Shown: positions 1 to 11,711, numbered from the stretch's first letter. The stretch: 64,000 bases of DNA from Isoetes taiwanensis (GCA_021234155.1 JAJEKV010000040.1:11677072-11741071), one strand, 5' to 3'. Translations and numbers: made by a program. Notes: generated by a model not told the origin, from the sequence alone.

Positions 1-1486
1 ATTTCGGACATACTACTGCACCAGTGCTGATGGGAAATAAATACAATTTGACAATAGTTCCCTGGCTGCAAATAAAATGAGCAGGGGTTGACACCAAACA
101 AACACCAGACAAATACTGTTAGACAATAATCTTCTGGCAGGAAATAAAATAGGCAGGGGAAAATACTACTACTGCTGCACCAAGTTGGGCAGAATAGACG
201 CCAAGCAGAACAAACACCAAGCAGGAAATAAACCCAACAGCACAGGAAAAATCTTATAATGCTTGAAGGATTTTTACACTCTGAGAAAATCCAAGTTTAT
301 ATCCGAGAATATTTCTAGTCGCCACAGAAACAGCAGATCAAAAGAAACAACCAGGTAGCACCAGGAACTCCGTATATATCATCCGAGAAGTGGTTTTTTC
401 GGACAAAACAGAGTGGTTAATCCGGACATCCGGTATAAAGCCAGGGTGGTTAATCTGGACATCCGATATCAGCCAAGTGGTTAATCCGGACGAAAAACTA
501 GGCGTAGAACTTTTTTTTGGGAGGGGGGGGGGGGCAGAAATTTTGATCAGATCGCTCTTGCTGCTCCATGGGCGGTTTGATCCGCTTTAAAAGGCATGCC
601 AATCGCTTTGTATGCCCCTTTTATGCTAGACTGATGAAGAGAGGAAGAGATTTGAGGCGAAATATAGCAGAATCGATCAAAAAAAGGGCAAAAACAGTTG
701 GTTTTGGGCTTGAAATTTCGCGGTTCTTCATGGCTAATAATGGGTATCCAGAAAAACCACTTCTCGCTACATTCAAATAAATCAATTCTATTCCACTCCT
801 CCTTATCTCGCTGCTACAGTTCTCCTGATTCCTGATAGAGGACGCTCCGTAGGCCACCATGCATCTTTAAATGGGGCAGTGGTGGATGCTCCTTCTATTC
901 CATCCTGCAAACTAAAGCTATTCGACTTTGGGTCGATGGATGCGTACTCCTCCCTTTCATATCAGTGAAAAGATAAATTAGAGCTCTCCACAACAATCCA
1001 GAACTCTCCCGAAGCAAAGATCTAGTATTTGGTATGTTGTCAGTGCTTCAAAAGAAAAGCCCAATTTGTTGCATGGCCTGCTCTTCTGCCAATTGAACAG
1101 CGAAACCGATTTAGATGAGTAAAGAACCAAAGATTGTCTAACTATCAAGTTCGCAGGTAGCACAACACGGCCAGACAACTCCTTCCTATTAAGAGGAGCT
1201 GTTGAAAAGCTTCCAGAGCCTCTGTTTCTAATCTAGAACATGCTTAAATATCCTGCTGCTACTTAAATACCATGCCGCTGCTCAAACCCATCACAGATAA
1301 ACTTGGCTGCTGCCTTGCCCTTAAATATGCCGCCATATAGCTCACAAATGTTTCGCTCTTCGCACAACGGCTCACTCTTATAGCCACAAATTGTCTCTTC
1401 TAGAATCTTCCAGCAGATCTCGGCGTTAGGGACGAGCTTCCTGACACACCAAAAATGATGCCCACGTCCTCCTTAAAATACCCCCG
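1..1486. other. No recognised gene; short direct repeats
   Basis: I see no gene here; the open frames are short and overlap on both strands. At 413-490 a 31-33 bp direct repeat starting GTGGTTAATCCGGAC occurs about three times, with a looser copy near 390. A run of G lies at about 524-533. A C-rich stretch near 1470-1500 leads into the minisatellite. Confidence 0.6.
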
Positions 1487-2110
1487 TTTAGAAATGGGGG
1501 ATTGACGAGCAAAGGATAATTTCTTGAGGAGAAGAGGATTCTCGTTCTATGTTAGGGGTACGGAGGGAGTAACAGGGGTATTGCAACTTAGAACATGGGG
1601 ATTTTCTATAAAAAATGAAGAATGGGGGATGAGGAGAAATGGGGTAGTCAGAGGTACTAGGGGTAATGAGGGAGTAATAGGGGGATTGCAATTTAAAACA
1701 TGGGGATTTCTATTAACAAAATGAAGGATGGGGGATGACAAGAAATGGGGTAATCTGGGTTAGTAGAGGTAATGAGGGAGAAATGGGGGATTACAATTTA
1801 GAACATGAGGATTTTCTATAAAAAGGGGGATGAGGAGAAATGGGGTAGTCGGGGGTACTGGGGGTAGTGAGGGACTAATAGGGGATTCCAATGTAGAACA
1901 TGGGGATTTCTACTAAAAAAAGAAGAATGTGGGATGGCAAAAATGGGGTAGTCAGGATCAGTAGAGGTAGTGAGAGAGTAATGGGGGCTTGCAATTTCGA
2001 ACGGCGGATGAGGATAAATGGGGTAGTGGGTTTAGTAGGGGTAACAAGAGTTAGAGAAGAGGATTTGAGTTCAAAGGAGGGGATTCACATGAAAATGGTA
2101 TGAAGGACAA
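1487..2110. repeat. Purine-rich minisatellite, ~95-106 bp period
   Basis: About five to six imperfect copies of a G/A-rich unit. The landmark GAACATGGGGATTT or a close variant recurs at 1591, about 1697, 1801 and 1896, and a degenerate copy starts near 1999, giving spacings of 106, 104, 95 and about 103. Each unit carries several GGGG runs (AATGGGGTAGT, GGGGATTGCAA). The open frames across this block are products of the repeat composition and are not genes. Confidence 0.8.
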
Positions 2111-3570
2111 GGAGGATGAGGATTGTATTTGGAGGATTACACGTCAAAATGGGGATGGCCATGAATTAAAGAGATTTGTAATTCAAAGCAGAAACTGAAA
2201 TAACCAAGGAATCAGAGGAACCAATTGTATTTATACTTGAGTTTAAAAGTAATATGTCACTTGAGCTTGGAAGTGTTAGAGGACATATAGTTTGTTTGTG
2301 CATCTCCAATAAGGGGTGTGAATCATAGCTTGCAAATCTAGAAGAAAATTAATTAATATTCAATGATTCTTGCTTTAGAGAGTGGGTGTTGCTTTAGGCT
2401 ACCAATTTGAGAACACCATCAATGCATGGTAACTAAACTCAAATTACTCATCATATCAAATTAACGGCAATGATACATATATATTAAATTAACGATCAGT
2501 TTTGTCCAGTATAAAGACTAGGTTCACATGATTTTGTGCAGTTCAAAGACTAGACTTGTGTTACTGACCTACATGGCACTAACGGTAAGAGATTCTGACT
2601 TTCAGACTCATGTTGGATACATTTCATAGGAAAATGGAGTCGTAACACATATAAGACATTGTAATGCTAGGTTATTCTAGCTGAGCCCTACCATGAACAT
2701 GGACCTTAGCCCATTGACATTACTCTGTTGACATTAGCCTAGTTACATGGGTTGTACTAATATAGCACCAACAAGGTTTGTTGGTAAATTCAAGTTATGG
2801 TGGCATAACCCATGTAGAACATGGTAACTTAAAAAATTATTTGCCTTAAAAAAATATTTCTAAGGTAATGGTTGTGGTCTATTTGCCTTAGAGCTCGTTT
2901 TTGCAGTGAAACCCTAAACGGCCGGCCAGCCATACTGGAAGCATATTTGCCAAATCCGATCAAATCGAAACTCGTATTATCAGGTTGGAATGGATGATGC
3001 CAATTCTGGAGCTGTATGTAGACAAGCCGTAAAAGCCAAATATGAAAAGGTTAGTATAAGAATCTTTGCTAAAATTAGTTTGATCCAGAAAAGAAAAGGT
3101 GCTATATTTCTCGCAATTGGACAGGATTTGTTTGCTCGCAACCCGGCCAAAATGGCCTTAGGGTTTACCCCGGCTACGATAGGAAATCATTCTGTGAATT
3201 CTAGATTTAGTGAAATGCTCCATTCTAAAGCTAGCAGTAGCTAAGCAGGATAAATTAAAGCGCAGCCGAAGTTGATATCAAATGCCAAAGTTTTGGCATA
3301 ATATAGAAACTGGAGGGTTCGGCCAGGCCAATTTTGGCTAAGCAAGAACCGCAAATAGCAGACATGCAGCTCTAGGTAGATATCTGACATTGTAGAAATG
3401 GATCTCTCTCCCAGATCTGCTTAAATATTTTAGTTATGCTTGTTGTATATTATTCACTTTCAAAACCACTGTAATGTAGTATATCAGTTAAAGGAGCTAA
3501 CTATGTTTGATTAATTGCGTTTGCTTCTCATGGTCTAACATCTCTGGTTTTCTGGTTAAAAATTGAACAG
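2111..3570. other. AT-rich DNA, no recognised gene
   Basis: There are no convincing exons. An 84-codon frame at 2990-3244 (+) matches nothing I know and could be chance or upstream exon debris of the decayed BRCT gene that follows. A pyrimidine-rich stretch ending in ACAG at 3570 looks like a splice acceptor for that gene. Confidence 0.5.
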
Positions 3571-5161
3571 ATGGTTGCATTGATGTGTGGAACTGTTGAT
3601 GCACATGATACGTGCAACACAGATACCGACAGGTATATCTTAAAACTTCCATCAGTTCTTTGAACGTATAGTAGCATAATTGTTTTCTGTCTATGTTTTG
3701 GGTGCACGCTCAGAAATTGCTGAAACTATAACTACAAGTGGTGGCATTTACTCAGCAGATTTGACTAAGTCATGCGCACATTTGATTGCCAACATATTTT
3801 TTCCTAATTTGAGCTGCCATTGCGATATATTATTATTTCACTCTAGCTCTCTATTTAGCTAATGCCTTAACTCCTTGCACTCGCGTATTGGTGAGAAGCA
3901 TAGAGGGGCAAAAGTGTGGGGTACTATAAAAATTGTCAATGTACAATGGCTTTGGGTCAGCATCATAGCTAAAGGCGAGTACATAGGCTTGATTGTTGTC
4001 AATGTTTATTAGGATCTAACCAGTTCAATGGACATGTTCTTAAGCTATATTATGCTTGTTTATTCAATCAAGATATTGATCTGATTATTCTGGTGCAGCT
4101 TGCCTTGATGAGGAGATGTTTCCTGCACGGTCGGATTCGAATCACGGAAAATTTGCTCCTCATAATGATCAGGAGCCTAAACAGAATGAAAATTTTCAAG
4201 TATCGTCGTATGCCCTTTTAGCTGTTTTTGAAAGTCGTATATCCCTTTAGCTGTTTTTGAAATTGCAAACTTCAGGCAAATAATTATTTTGGAAAGTCAT
4301 GGAAGCACACTTGAAGTTGCGCAACCAGTAGAGACAAATACTACAGAGGAGGAGGAGGATCCCGACAATGACATGTACTTGTCCAACTGTTGATTCTATC
4401 TAGTGGGCTTTACAAGGAATGAGATGAGAAAGCTTGTCGATCTGGTCCATGATGGTGGGGGGACAAGGTGCAAGGTACATTGAGTTCAACAAAACAGTCA
4501 CTCATGTAATCCTTGGAAAACCATCTGATAGGTACAAGTAGTAGTCTATTAAATAATAACGTTGCCAATTGCCCTGTCATTTCTTAATGTAAAGTAGAGC
4601 TTATTGTTGATGTTGGTGTATCTAAAGGAACTCTTGATGATGATACAAAGTTTATATCCATGAAGTGTGGTGCTAGAGTGACTTTGCGAGTTTGCTTGAT
4701 AACTTTCCGAATTAGAATTTCTCTATTAGAATGTTGCTTCTAGCCATGTGGCGTTGGAAAGAAGGGAATAAACTGTACACTATACTGGCTTGAAACCATA
4801 AATCCATCCAAGCAGGTTCTAAGGCTCTTCATTTTTATATTGTAATACGACCTGTTATATATTGTTTTACTTTTGATTTGTGCAATGTAGACCAGTGGGA
4901 AGCGAAAAGCCAAAGGTTAGAGATGTTTTGATGCCAGATATTTATGATGGATTTGATGATTCTCAAATGGATTGACAAGTAAGACTCCATGCTACTTGGA
5001 TATGTTTGACATTTGAAAGTTTGGTAAGTTGTCTTCATTCTATTTCTTTTGCTTGTTAGGTGGTTGGGTATGATGGAGGCCAGCCTAGAAGGCAGGTGAT
5101 CATGGAAAGGGTGCATACAAGGAATCTGTCAGGCGCCACGGTTCCTCGTAGAAGTCAATAG
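3571..5161 (+). pseudogene. Decayed TopBP1/MEI1-like BRCT protein gene
   Basis: Remnant exons of a plant TopBP1/MEI1-type protein, a BRCT-repeat scaffold for DNA-damage signalling and meiosis. About 3690-3800 reads as the start of a BRCT domain (GGIYSADLTKSCAHLIA). About 3890-3975 continues it (AKVWGTIKIVNVQWLW). 4101-4200 gives CLDEEMFPA and is bounded by CAG and GTATCG, as expected of an exon. About 4277-4530 opens a second BRCT domain (FYLVGFTRNEMRKLVDLVHD, then YIEFNKTVTHVILGKPSD). The final exon (about 5060-5161) follows TTGTTAG and ends in TAG. Lesions: an in-frame TGA after DMYLSNC, where family members have Arg (CGA to TGA), and an extra GTGCAAG-like 7-mer at about 4470 that shifts the frame. 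The upstream half of the gene is missing. The family assignment rests on recalled similarity. Confidence 0.72.
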
Positions 5162-5289
5162 AGTGCTAAGATTACAGGTTTAAGTTTTTAAAGCAGCAGA
5201 AGCTAATAAATGATTAGTTCTGCTGTTCTTTTTTTTTTTTTTATATGTACTGTGTTATACATATATTTCAAAATAATTGAATCCACAAG

Positions 5290-6040
5290 TTATTTCTTCT
5301 CAAATTTCTCTGGTTTAACAACATAAACTGGAGCATGTCCATTGGCATTTCCCATATTCTCCTTTTCCCAATAACTTGGGGATGCATGAGATGATGTATC
5401 TGTGAGACACCATCCATAACAGTAATTTTCAGTTGAGAATGCCTGTACTATAGAACAAAGCTGGCCTCGAGATTGTAACTTGCATAACTTTTGGTACAAT
5501 GAAGGCATTGGCTGCAAACCTTGCACAAAACAGTAAATTAATTGCAGGTTAGAAGTTTCCACCTTGCTATCCTTACAAGCTTTGATGCATTTGGAAAATC
5601 TCTCAACATAAGACTTCACGCTTTCTCCTCGTCTAAGGGAAAAGGACATTAAGTTTTGTAAAATTCCCTTCATCAAGTAATACTCCAAACCTCTCCACCA
5701 AGCTTTTGGCTAGATCTTCCCATGCTTGGCTTTTGTATGTAATGAAGAAATTGAACCAAGATTCTGCTTCTTCTTCTATGCTTTTGCTGAAAACAGATAC
5801 AATATCTCCTTTCCGATGTCTGTAGTTTTCATAATATGCTTTGAACACTTTAAGAAAATCTTCTGGATTACTCGTGCCATTGTACATTGGAGGAGGTGGT
5901 GCTAATAATGCACTCAAGTCTTCAAGTGGATTTTTTGAAGTACCACGTCTGGAAGCATATGTTGGTGGTGCATAATGAACAGATCCCTCTGAATCTTCTT
6001 CGTGAGGGCTGCGCAATGCTGGAGAACTTGTATGAGCCAT
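5290..6040 (-). pseudogene. Retrotransposon gag fragment, frameshifted
   Basis: Reading from 6040 down, a 135-codon frame carries the Retrotrans_gag pattern: NPEDFLKVFKAYYENY, then EEEAESWFNFF and the AWEDLAKSLVERFG block. Homology continues in another frame (5688-5290: RRGESVKSYVERFSKCIKAC). The switch lies near 5650, so a one-base indel has broken the gene. There is no zinc knuckle, protease or polymerase nearby and no flanking LTR that I can define. The gag type fits Ty3/gypsy-like elements. It is an isolated fragment and unlikely to be functional. Confidence 0.72.
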
Positions 6041-7080
6041 GATGTATCAGATCTGGATCTGCTGTCAATATTCAGAGCACAAGCTGAAAAATTGCCTTAA
6101 CTGGAGAATGATTTGCTCCAATGGTGTATCCCGGTAGGACCTCCATTCATGATGATAGCTTGGAGCTGGGAATCATCATGGTGATCATTTGGAAAATACT
6201 TCTAAAGGTAAGCTGTTTCAAGGACTATGAGATGGTGGGATGGATAGATAGAAGTTGTGAAAGACAAGGTGGGTGGGATGGATAGATATAAGTTGTGAAA
6301 GACAAGGTGGAATAATCATATGAAGATAGAGCCAAGGGAATGGTTCAGGCAAAAATGGTTAGTATTAAAAGAAGCAATAGAAAAGACAATATGATAAGAA
6401 AACCAACAAAGCATAGACCCTTTTGTATTAAAAAATACAGCACGTTATGGAATGTTTCAGAACTTTGAGCAGCACAATGTTATTTTTTCGGAAAAATGAT
6501 AGAATAGTATATCTGATATATATCCTCAGCAACTGAAAGTGATCTTCAATAGAATGAATGGAACCTCTTCAAAATAAAGCTCCAGATCTGCAACATAAAT
6601 GAACATCTACACCAATTTCGTATTTGGATCAGTTGGAATCAGCACTTACCCAATTCCTTCAGATCCTCCTGTTCCCTCTGTAACTGGGTATGCCTCCTCC
6701 TCCACCAATTTCGAAATTGAATATGCTGATATAATTGCAAAATCTATCCAGTTACATTCAACACAAGGTCACAAATCCTCCTGTTCCCTCTGCAACTGAA
6801 AATAGTTCTGCCCTGCTTTGAACCCCAAAAAAATTGCTGAAATGAATGCCCACGAACCTGTTTTGATGCCTCCTTGTGCCACTTCCAGAATCCTCCTATC
6901 TTTTCTCCATCGTTCTTTTGGCATGCCGCAATCAACTATCTCAGATTGGTAGATTTTATTCTTGCCTCCACGATCCATTCTATGCACCGAAGAAGAGCTC
7001 ACGCTGGTTTAGGTTTAGGTCAAAATATCATCAGGTAATTTTGTCAACCAATATTATATAAATTTGACCAAATATGAATC
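6041..7080. other. No recognised gene
   Basis: Flanks of the gag fragment. GTGGGATGGATAGATA is repeated at about 6235 and 6270, and a phrase containing CACCAATTTCG and TCCTCCTGTTCCCTCTG recurs at about 6610-6700 and 6700-6795. I see no coding region. Confidence 0.5.
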
Positions 7081-7084
7081 ATGA

Positions 7085-7690
7085 GAGGTAATGGCTCATT
7101 TTGCAGTAAAGATAACTTGCCCATGTTAAAGCCATATGTTCTGCAACTTTGTTTGCAAAAACAATAAATCATGTTAAAGCCATATGTTCTGCAACTTTGT
7201 TTGCAAAAATAATAAATCATTGTTGAGGTCGCGTATAAACATCTATAGACTGCTAGCTCATCTGCCTGCACAAATTATAACCTGTATTGAAAGCATGTCT
7301 CAAAATGGCAAGGGGGCCAAGGCAGCTGCTGTAACTCTGTTCAACCAGTAGAATATGCGCCATATTTCTGTAAGTTGTGCCAACTAATGTCTTCGCAACC
7401 TTGCTTGGCAAAAAAACAAATATGCCAAGGACATATACTCTGCAACTTTGCTTGCTCATTAAAACTGTATGTGCTAAGGCCTTACCTTGTAATCTTGATT
7501 ACTCTGCATTTTCGTCGCCAAAGAAAAGGATATGTCCCAAGTGTCATATCTTAAAACCTGCTTATCCAAAACAGTGAAACATTGCCATATATGTGCTTGC
7601 TCACAAAACAATAAAATGCTACCATCTGTTTATTTGCTCAATGGTAAATGGCTGAGGTCATATGCTTTGCCTGCAAATCGCTTAGGATGA
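7085..7690. repeat. Degenerate short tandem repeats
   Basis: A 48 bp unit (CATGTTAAAGCCATATG..., with TTCTGCAACTTTGTTTGC) is duplicated at 7122 and 7170. More divergent relatives sharing CATATACTCTGCAACTTTGC and a following A-rich segment recur at about 7360-7480 and 7590-7680. It looks like an old, decayed minisatellite. Confidence 0.6.
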
Positions 7691-8285
7691 ATATTAGAAC
7701 TTTAAGATGTCTTCGTGTGCTTTTCCTCAATACGAGGTCTTCTATCAGTTAACGTCATGTGGTATCTTCTACGGGCATGTCCCCATAAGGGTCTTGTACA
7801 GATTATCCTCCATGTTACACTCTTCTACAAATGGATTCACAAACTCATCCCATGGTGGGGTCTTCGACAATGGTCTTCTACAAGTGTACGTCGCAGTGAA
7901 CTCGTCCATGATGGATCTTCAACAATTCCTAGGTGATGTTTCTCCATAAGGGGTCTTCTCCAAGGTCTTCAATGGGGCATTCGATTGCAGTAAAGAAATT
8001 GCCCAAAATAATAAATATTAAAGGTCATTTGCGAATAAATTCTCCATAAATTCAAGAGGATATTATGCTTGTTCTTCCTCGTGATGCTCCAGAAGTGCAG
8101 TAGGTCTATGCTTTTTGTTGGCTAATGGGAAGGAAAGAGATCAAGGTACAGAAAAGCTATGAGATATAGGCTAGTGCAACTAAGGAAAATAAAACAAGAG
8201 TGGTATAAAAAATGAAGGGGTTGAAAAGGAAATACTAACGGAAATGGGATCCTCAATGATCTGATATGTTGGGCTGTAAGGCCCA
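7691..8285. other. No recognised gene
   Basis: About 7700-7980 contains repeated GGTCTTCT-like words. Two overlapping plus frames (80 and 73 codons) cover the same DNA and match nothing known. The rest is AT-rich. Confidence 0.5.
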
Positions 8286-9032
8286 ACAAGGCCATTTGTC
8301 ATTTTTGATCAGAATGGCTCAAGAATTTTTAAGAATTGATGTTATGATCTTGAATCTTTGCATTGATGTCTTAGATATAGGATACAATTGTCACAAAACA
8401 GAGTATGGCTAGGCCTTACACAGAGGAACATGGCGTTGTTCCAAATACTTTGATGATTGCGAAATTAATGTCTTCTCAAGCAGTTGATTCGGTTCCTTTT
8501 GCTCAGTGGCAATAATGTCGTCAGAATTTATTGTTGATGTTGTTTAGCTGCTCAATTTTGATAGGAGCGTTAAGTTAATTAACAAACAGTATGATTAGCA
8601 ACTGTCCAATCCAGGTTCCAACACACAAAAGATACAGGTTGCCAACCAGGAAACTATATATAAGACCAATGTTGAGAATGGAGAAGATAATTCGAATATA
8701 ATGAAGTACTACTTACATTGTAAATATAACAAGCATGAAATGAAAAAAGGATGAACGTTCAGTGGCACACAAAAACAAAAGAAGGAAACAATACAATGAA
8801 GAGAATTATGATATATGATAGCCCAAGGCGGGCAAGGATACAACAAACGATATTATAAGTATGCAAATAATGACATTATTGATGAGAAAGTGGAGAGAGG
8901 CGAAGGCTGGGATTAAAAAAAGAAAGGGAAGGGAATGATCTAGGGATTACGAGGATTACGAGGAGAAGGAGAAAAATGATCATACACACCACCCAAAGCC
9001 GGACCCGCAAAACCTTCAACAACAGGACCCGT
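8286..9032. repeat. Segmental duplication, copy A
   Basis: This block matches 13015-13727 in the same orientation over about 0.7 kb with few changes. Both share CATTTTTGATCAGAATGG at the left and AATGATCATACACACC near the right. The similarity fades at about 9032 and 13727. Copy A holds the 3' end of a small minus-strand gene. It is cut just beyond its right edge by the truncated end of a copia element at about 9193. Confidence 0.85.
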
Positions 9033-9192
9033 TCCTTTCGGAATAGGAGGAAGTTTGACTGCTAATGAAGCCTTATACACAGGAGTAGGAGGAGCCTTAT
9101 AGAAAGGAGTAGGAGGCATGTATGGAGGATTGTATTCAGGAGGAGTCCGGGATCTGGGGAACCTGAAGAATTCCGGAAACTGAAGAATTTTT
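8940..9192 (-). pseudogene. 3' end of small proline-rich protein gene
   Basis: On the minus strand this is open to a TAG at 8942-8940. The product is rich in Pro and Tyr (PPEYNPPYMPPTPFYKAPP) and ends in GPALGGVYDHF plus a short tail. The same ending occurs in the paralogue at 13653-13871, which begins with a signal-peptide-like segment, so this is probably the remainder of a secreted or wall-associated small protein. The 5' part is gone: at about 9193 the sequence passes directly into copia integrase. Any Met upstream of that point belongs to the fusion. I cannot name the family. Confidence 0.5.
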
Positions 9193-9945
9193 GAAGGCTT
9201 CAAAAGCTTGGTCTTTTGTTCTCAGACAGTAGAGTCTTATTTTTCTGCTGTAATCATCAACAAATGTTATGAAATATCTTTTTCCTGTTATTCCTGTCAC
9301 ATTCAATGGACCACAAAGGTCAGTGTGAATTAAACCAAGAATTTCATTTGCTTTTCCTTTTGCCTTTGAAAAAGGCAATCTGGAGTGCTTACCCAACATG
9401 CAACCCCTGCAAACATGATTTTCTATTGCTTTATCAGATGACACCAATAATCCCTGCTTTATCATAAGTTCAATATTCTTCATATTTGTGTGCCCAAGTC
9501 TTTCATGCCACATTGCAATATTTGGAGTTAGAGTCAAATTAATACTTTCAACTGATCGAGCATTTATACCAAACAAGTTGCCAACTCTTCTTCCAAGGAA
9601 TTTTAATTCATTTCCATCAAAGATTTTACAATGAGTCCTTTCAAAAATGACTTTCAATCCCATATCAACTAATTGAGAAATAGAAATCAAATTTCTCACT
9701 AAGCTAGGAACACATAAAACATTTTGTAAGTTCACAATTCTCCCATTCAGATCAAATAGCTCGAGTATGCCAACATCCTCAATTCTTTGGAGGTCACCAT
9801 TTCCAACTTGTATATGACCACCTTGACTTCCTCTTTTTTCTTTTAGGATTTTTGAACTACATGCAATGGATTTTTCTGCTCCACTATCTAGAATCATAAA
9901 ATCATCATCATCATCAATTTCAGCATTAGTAACAGTAAAACTTTA
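9193..9945 (-). pseudogene. copia pol: protease to integrase start
   Basis: Contains the aspartic protease signature ILDSGAEKS just below 9900, then the conserved VLCVPSLVRNLISISQL block. Next comes the GAG-pre-integrase zinc-binding region (WHERLGHTN, then CRGCMLGKHSRLPF). The integrase core opens with LIHTDLCGPL and YFITFVDDYSRK, giving the first two acidic catalytic residues. The reading ends at FEAFKN, where the element is truncated. A run of Asp codons just before the protease sits in the correct frame, but the upstream gag is one frame off, so a one-base deletion lies near 9940. Confidence 0.85.
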
Positions 9946-10952
9946 TGTTTTCTTACCTTATCCTCTTCATCTTCCGTAATTTCTTCAAGCATAACTTCTT
10001 CTGCTATGTTTGCTTCTGCATATGAACTGTTCCTAAATCTTCCTCTACCTCTTCCCCTTGTGGCAGAATATCCTCTCGTTCCCCTTTCTTTCCCCTTTGA
10101 GAAGTTCTTAGGTGATGAGCAATTGGATGCATAATGTCCTCTCCCTCCACAATTGTAGCAATTTATTTCCTTAGTCATTATAGGGCAGTCTATTTTCAAG
10201 TGACCATATTGATTACAGTTAAAACATGGGCCAAGCTTACCTCTTTTCTTCTATTCTTTACCTTTTCCTTTTGCAAATAGGACTTGTGTGGCATCTTCTT
10301 CTTCCATTACTTTGTTCTGCTCTATTTCTGTCTTCAACATTCTTTCTGCCTCAATCCTTGTTCTTGCAAGGGTTCTGATAAACATGGCTATGTTTTCAAG
10401 ACTGGTAACAGACCTTGAAATGGCCAACACCTGCTGCTGTTGAGAATAACACACTCCTGCTCCCTCTAAGTCAGCAATGATATTGTCAAAGGTTTGAAAA
10501 AACTCATTGACATTGTCTTTATCATGAAACCTTAGCCTTCTCATTTCATTTTCAAGCACATCGATTTGTGAGGAGGTTTTCTCCTCATAATTAAGGAGCA
10601 TATAACTCCACATCTCGCTAGGATGCAATCCTCTTATTTTTAACACAATACTTGAGTTTACCTTACTCATTATAATGCCTTGAGCCTCTCTTAGTTTTGC
10701 CACATCTACTGTGCCTCCTCTTTTTGTTGCTTTGGTGCCAGCTTCTGCCTCAGCTCCATTTATCGAGCTCGAGCTTCCTTCAAAGAACAACCTCTCGGAG
10801 AATCGGCTCTTAGGTTCAACAATATCCCATAGCCCTTCTACTTGCAATACATGCTTGATCTTTTCTTTCCAAACTTGGAATCCTGAATCCCCCTTGAAAA
10901 CATCAATGGCACTCAACAGGCCTGCACCAAATCTGCTTGCAATTTGTCTCAA
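9946..10952 (-). pseudogene. copia gag with two CCHC knuckles
   Basis: The N-terminal part (10952-10251) is a UBN2-type copia gag: an early FQVWKEKIKHVLQ and a RLRFHDKDNVNEFFQTFDNI helix region. After a TAG at 10253-10251 the same frame continues with two CX2CX4HX4C zinc knuckles, CFNCNQYGHLKIDC and CYNCGGRGHYASNC, followed by an Arg/Gly-rich stretch. The first knuckle lies beyond the stop, so the TAG has clearly interrupted one original protein. Confidence 0.85.
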
Positions 10953-10956
10953 CCTT

Positions 10957-10968
10957 GCTCTGATACCA
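10957..10968 (-). promoter_or_regulatory. copia primer-binding site (tRNA-iMet type)
   Basis: The minus strand reads TGGTATCAGAGC, the standard plant copia site complementary to the 3' end of initiator tRNA-Met. It sits one base inside the LTR end, at the expected place for priming minus-strand DNA synthesis. This fixes the element's orientation and LTR boundary. Confidence 0.93.
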
Positions 10969-10969
10969 C

Positions 10970-11588
10970 TGTTAGAAATAAGCAGTGAATAGAACTAATA
11001 TCATGTAACAATGTTAGATTTTCTTAGATTGATAATCATCTATGTGTAAGAAACACCTCAATCTAATAGCACAAGATGATTTTATATTCAACTCAACAAA
11101 AAACCAATTGTATAACACTAGCCAAGTTACTTCTTCAACTTATCATTAACATTGGCAGTTTAACCATTGGAAATAATCTTAGCATTACTGTTCATATGAG
11201 ATCGATGAGGATACTGTAGCTTCAAACTTCAAATAGGTCATTCAATTTCAAATCGATTCATGTCTGCTTCACGATTGCTCCTGCTAATTTCCAATGAACC
11301 AAAACCTCTGTATTACATCTTTATTTATCTTTGCAGTCCGACGGTCAAGCCAGACCGCCGATTGGCTCTTCATGTCTTCGTCATATTGAATCGATTCATT
11401 TGAACCGAAATTGGCTCCAAGGATCTCTGCGAGCTCATCCGAATATTCCTTGACTTATTGGCAGGTGCTTTAGGTACTCAATCTTCATCATCGGATCTTA
11501 TGTGCTTTAGGTGCTATCTCAACTTTCTCACCTGTCACAGAATTTCCTTGAATATTTTTCCATCTCAATTATGGCATGAATTCTAACA
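10970..11588 (-). repeat. copia 5' LTR (619 bp)
   Basis: The plus strand begins TGTTAGAAAT at 10970 and ends ATTCTAACA at 11588, so the LTR has TG...CA ends within a short inverted repeat (TGTTAGAA/TTCTAACA). The primer-binding site follows on the inner side and aldo-keto reductase coding sequence on the outer side. The second LTR is absent because the element is truncated. Confidence 0.88.
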
Positions 11589-11711
11589 ATGACCGACCTT
11601 GATTGCATATAAAATTGAGCTCTTGAGCTCAGGCGTGTTTGACCCTATGCCAAAGGCTATGGATGGAATTAAACTACCTGTATTTAGACGAAATGCTTTC
11701 ATATCCTCCAT
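11589..11711 (-). pseudogene. Aldo-keto reductase N-terminal exon fragment
   Basis: From an ATG at 11711 the minus strand encodes MEDMKAFRLNTG, then SLIPSIAFGIG and YAIKVGH. This matches the start of plant AKR4-type NADPH aldo-keto reductases, with the first beta strands, the LNTG motif, and the helix leading to the G[YH]RHIDTA segment. The frame breaks exactly where the copia LTR begins, just after the Gly-His codons. The catalytic Asp, Tyr, Lys and His lie downstream and are not in the window. The frame stays open upstream to 11999, but those codons do not resemble the family. Confidence 0.7.

Larger units (their letters stand above)
9193..11588 (-). mobile_element. Truncated Ty1/copia retrotransposon
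   Basis: In order on the minus strand: 5' LTR (11588-10970), primer-binding site (10968-10957), gag, two zinc knuckles, protease, GAG-pre-integrase and the start of the integrase core. The element stops abruptly at about 9193, so most of the integrase, the reverse transcriptase, RNase H and the 3' LTR are missing. It carries an in-frame TAG at 10253-10251 and a frameshift near 9940. Insertion was into an aldo-keto reductase exon; 11589-11593 (ATGAC) is the expected 5 bp target-site half. It cannot move on its own. Confidence 0.88.
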
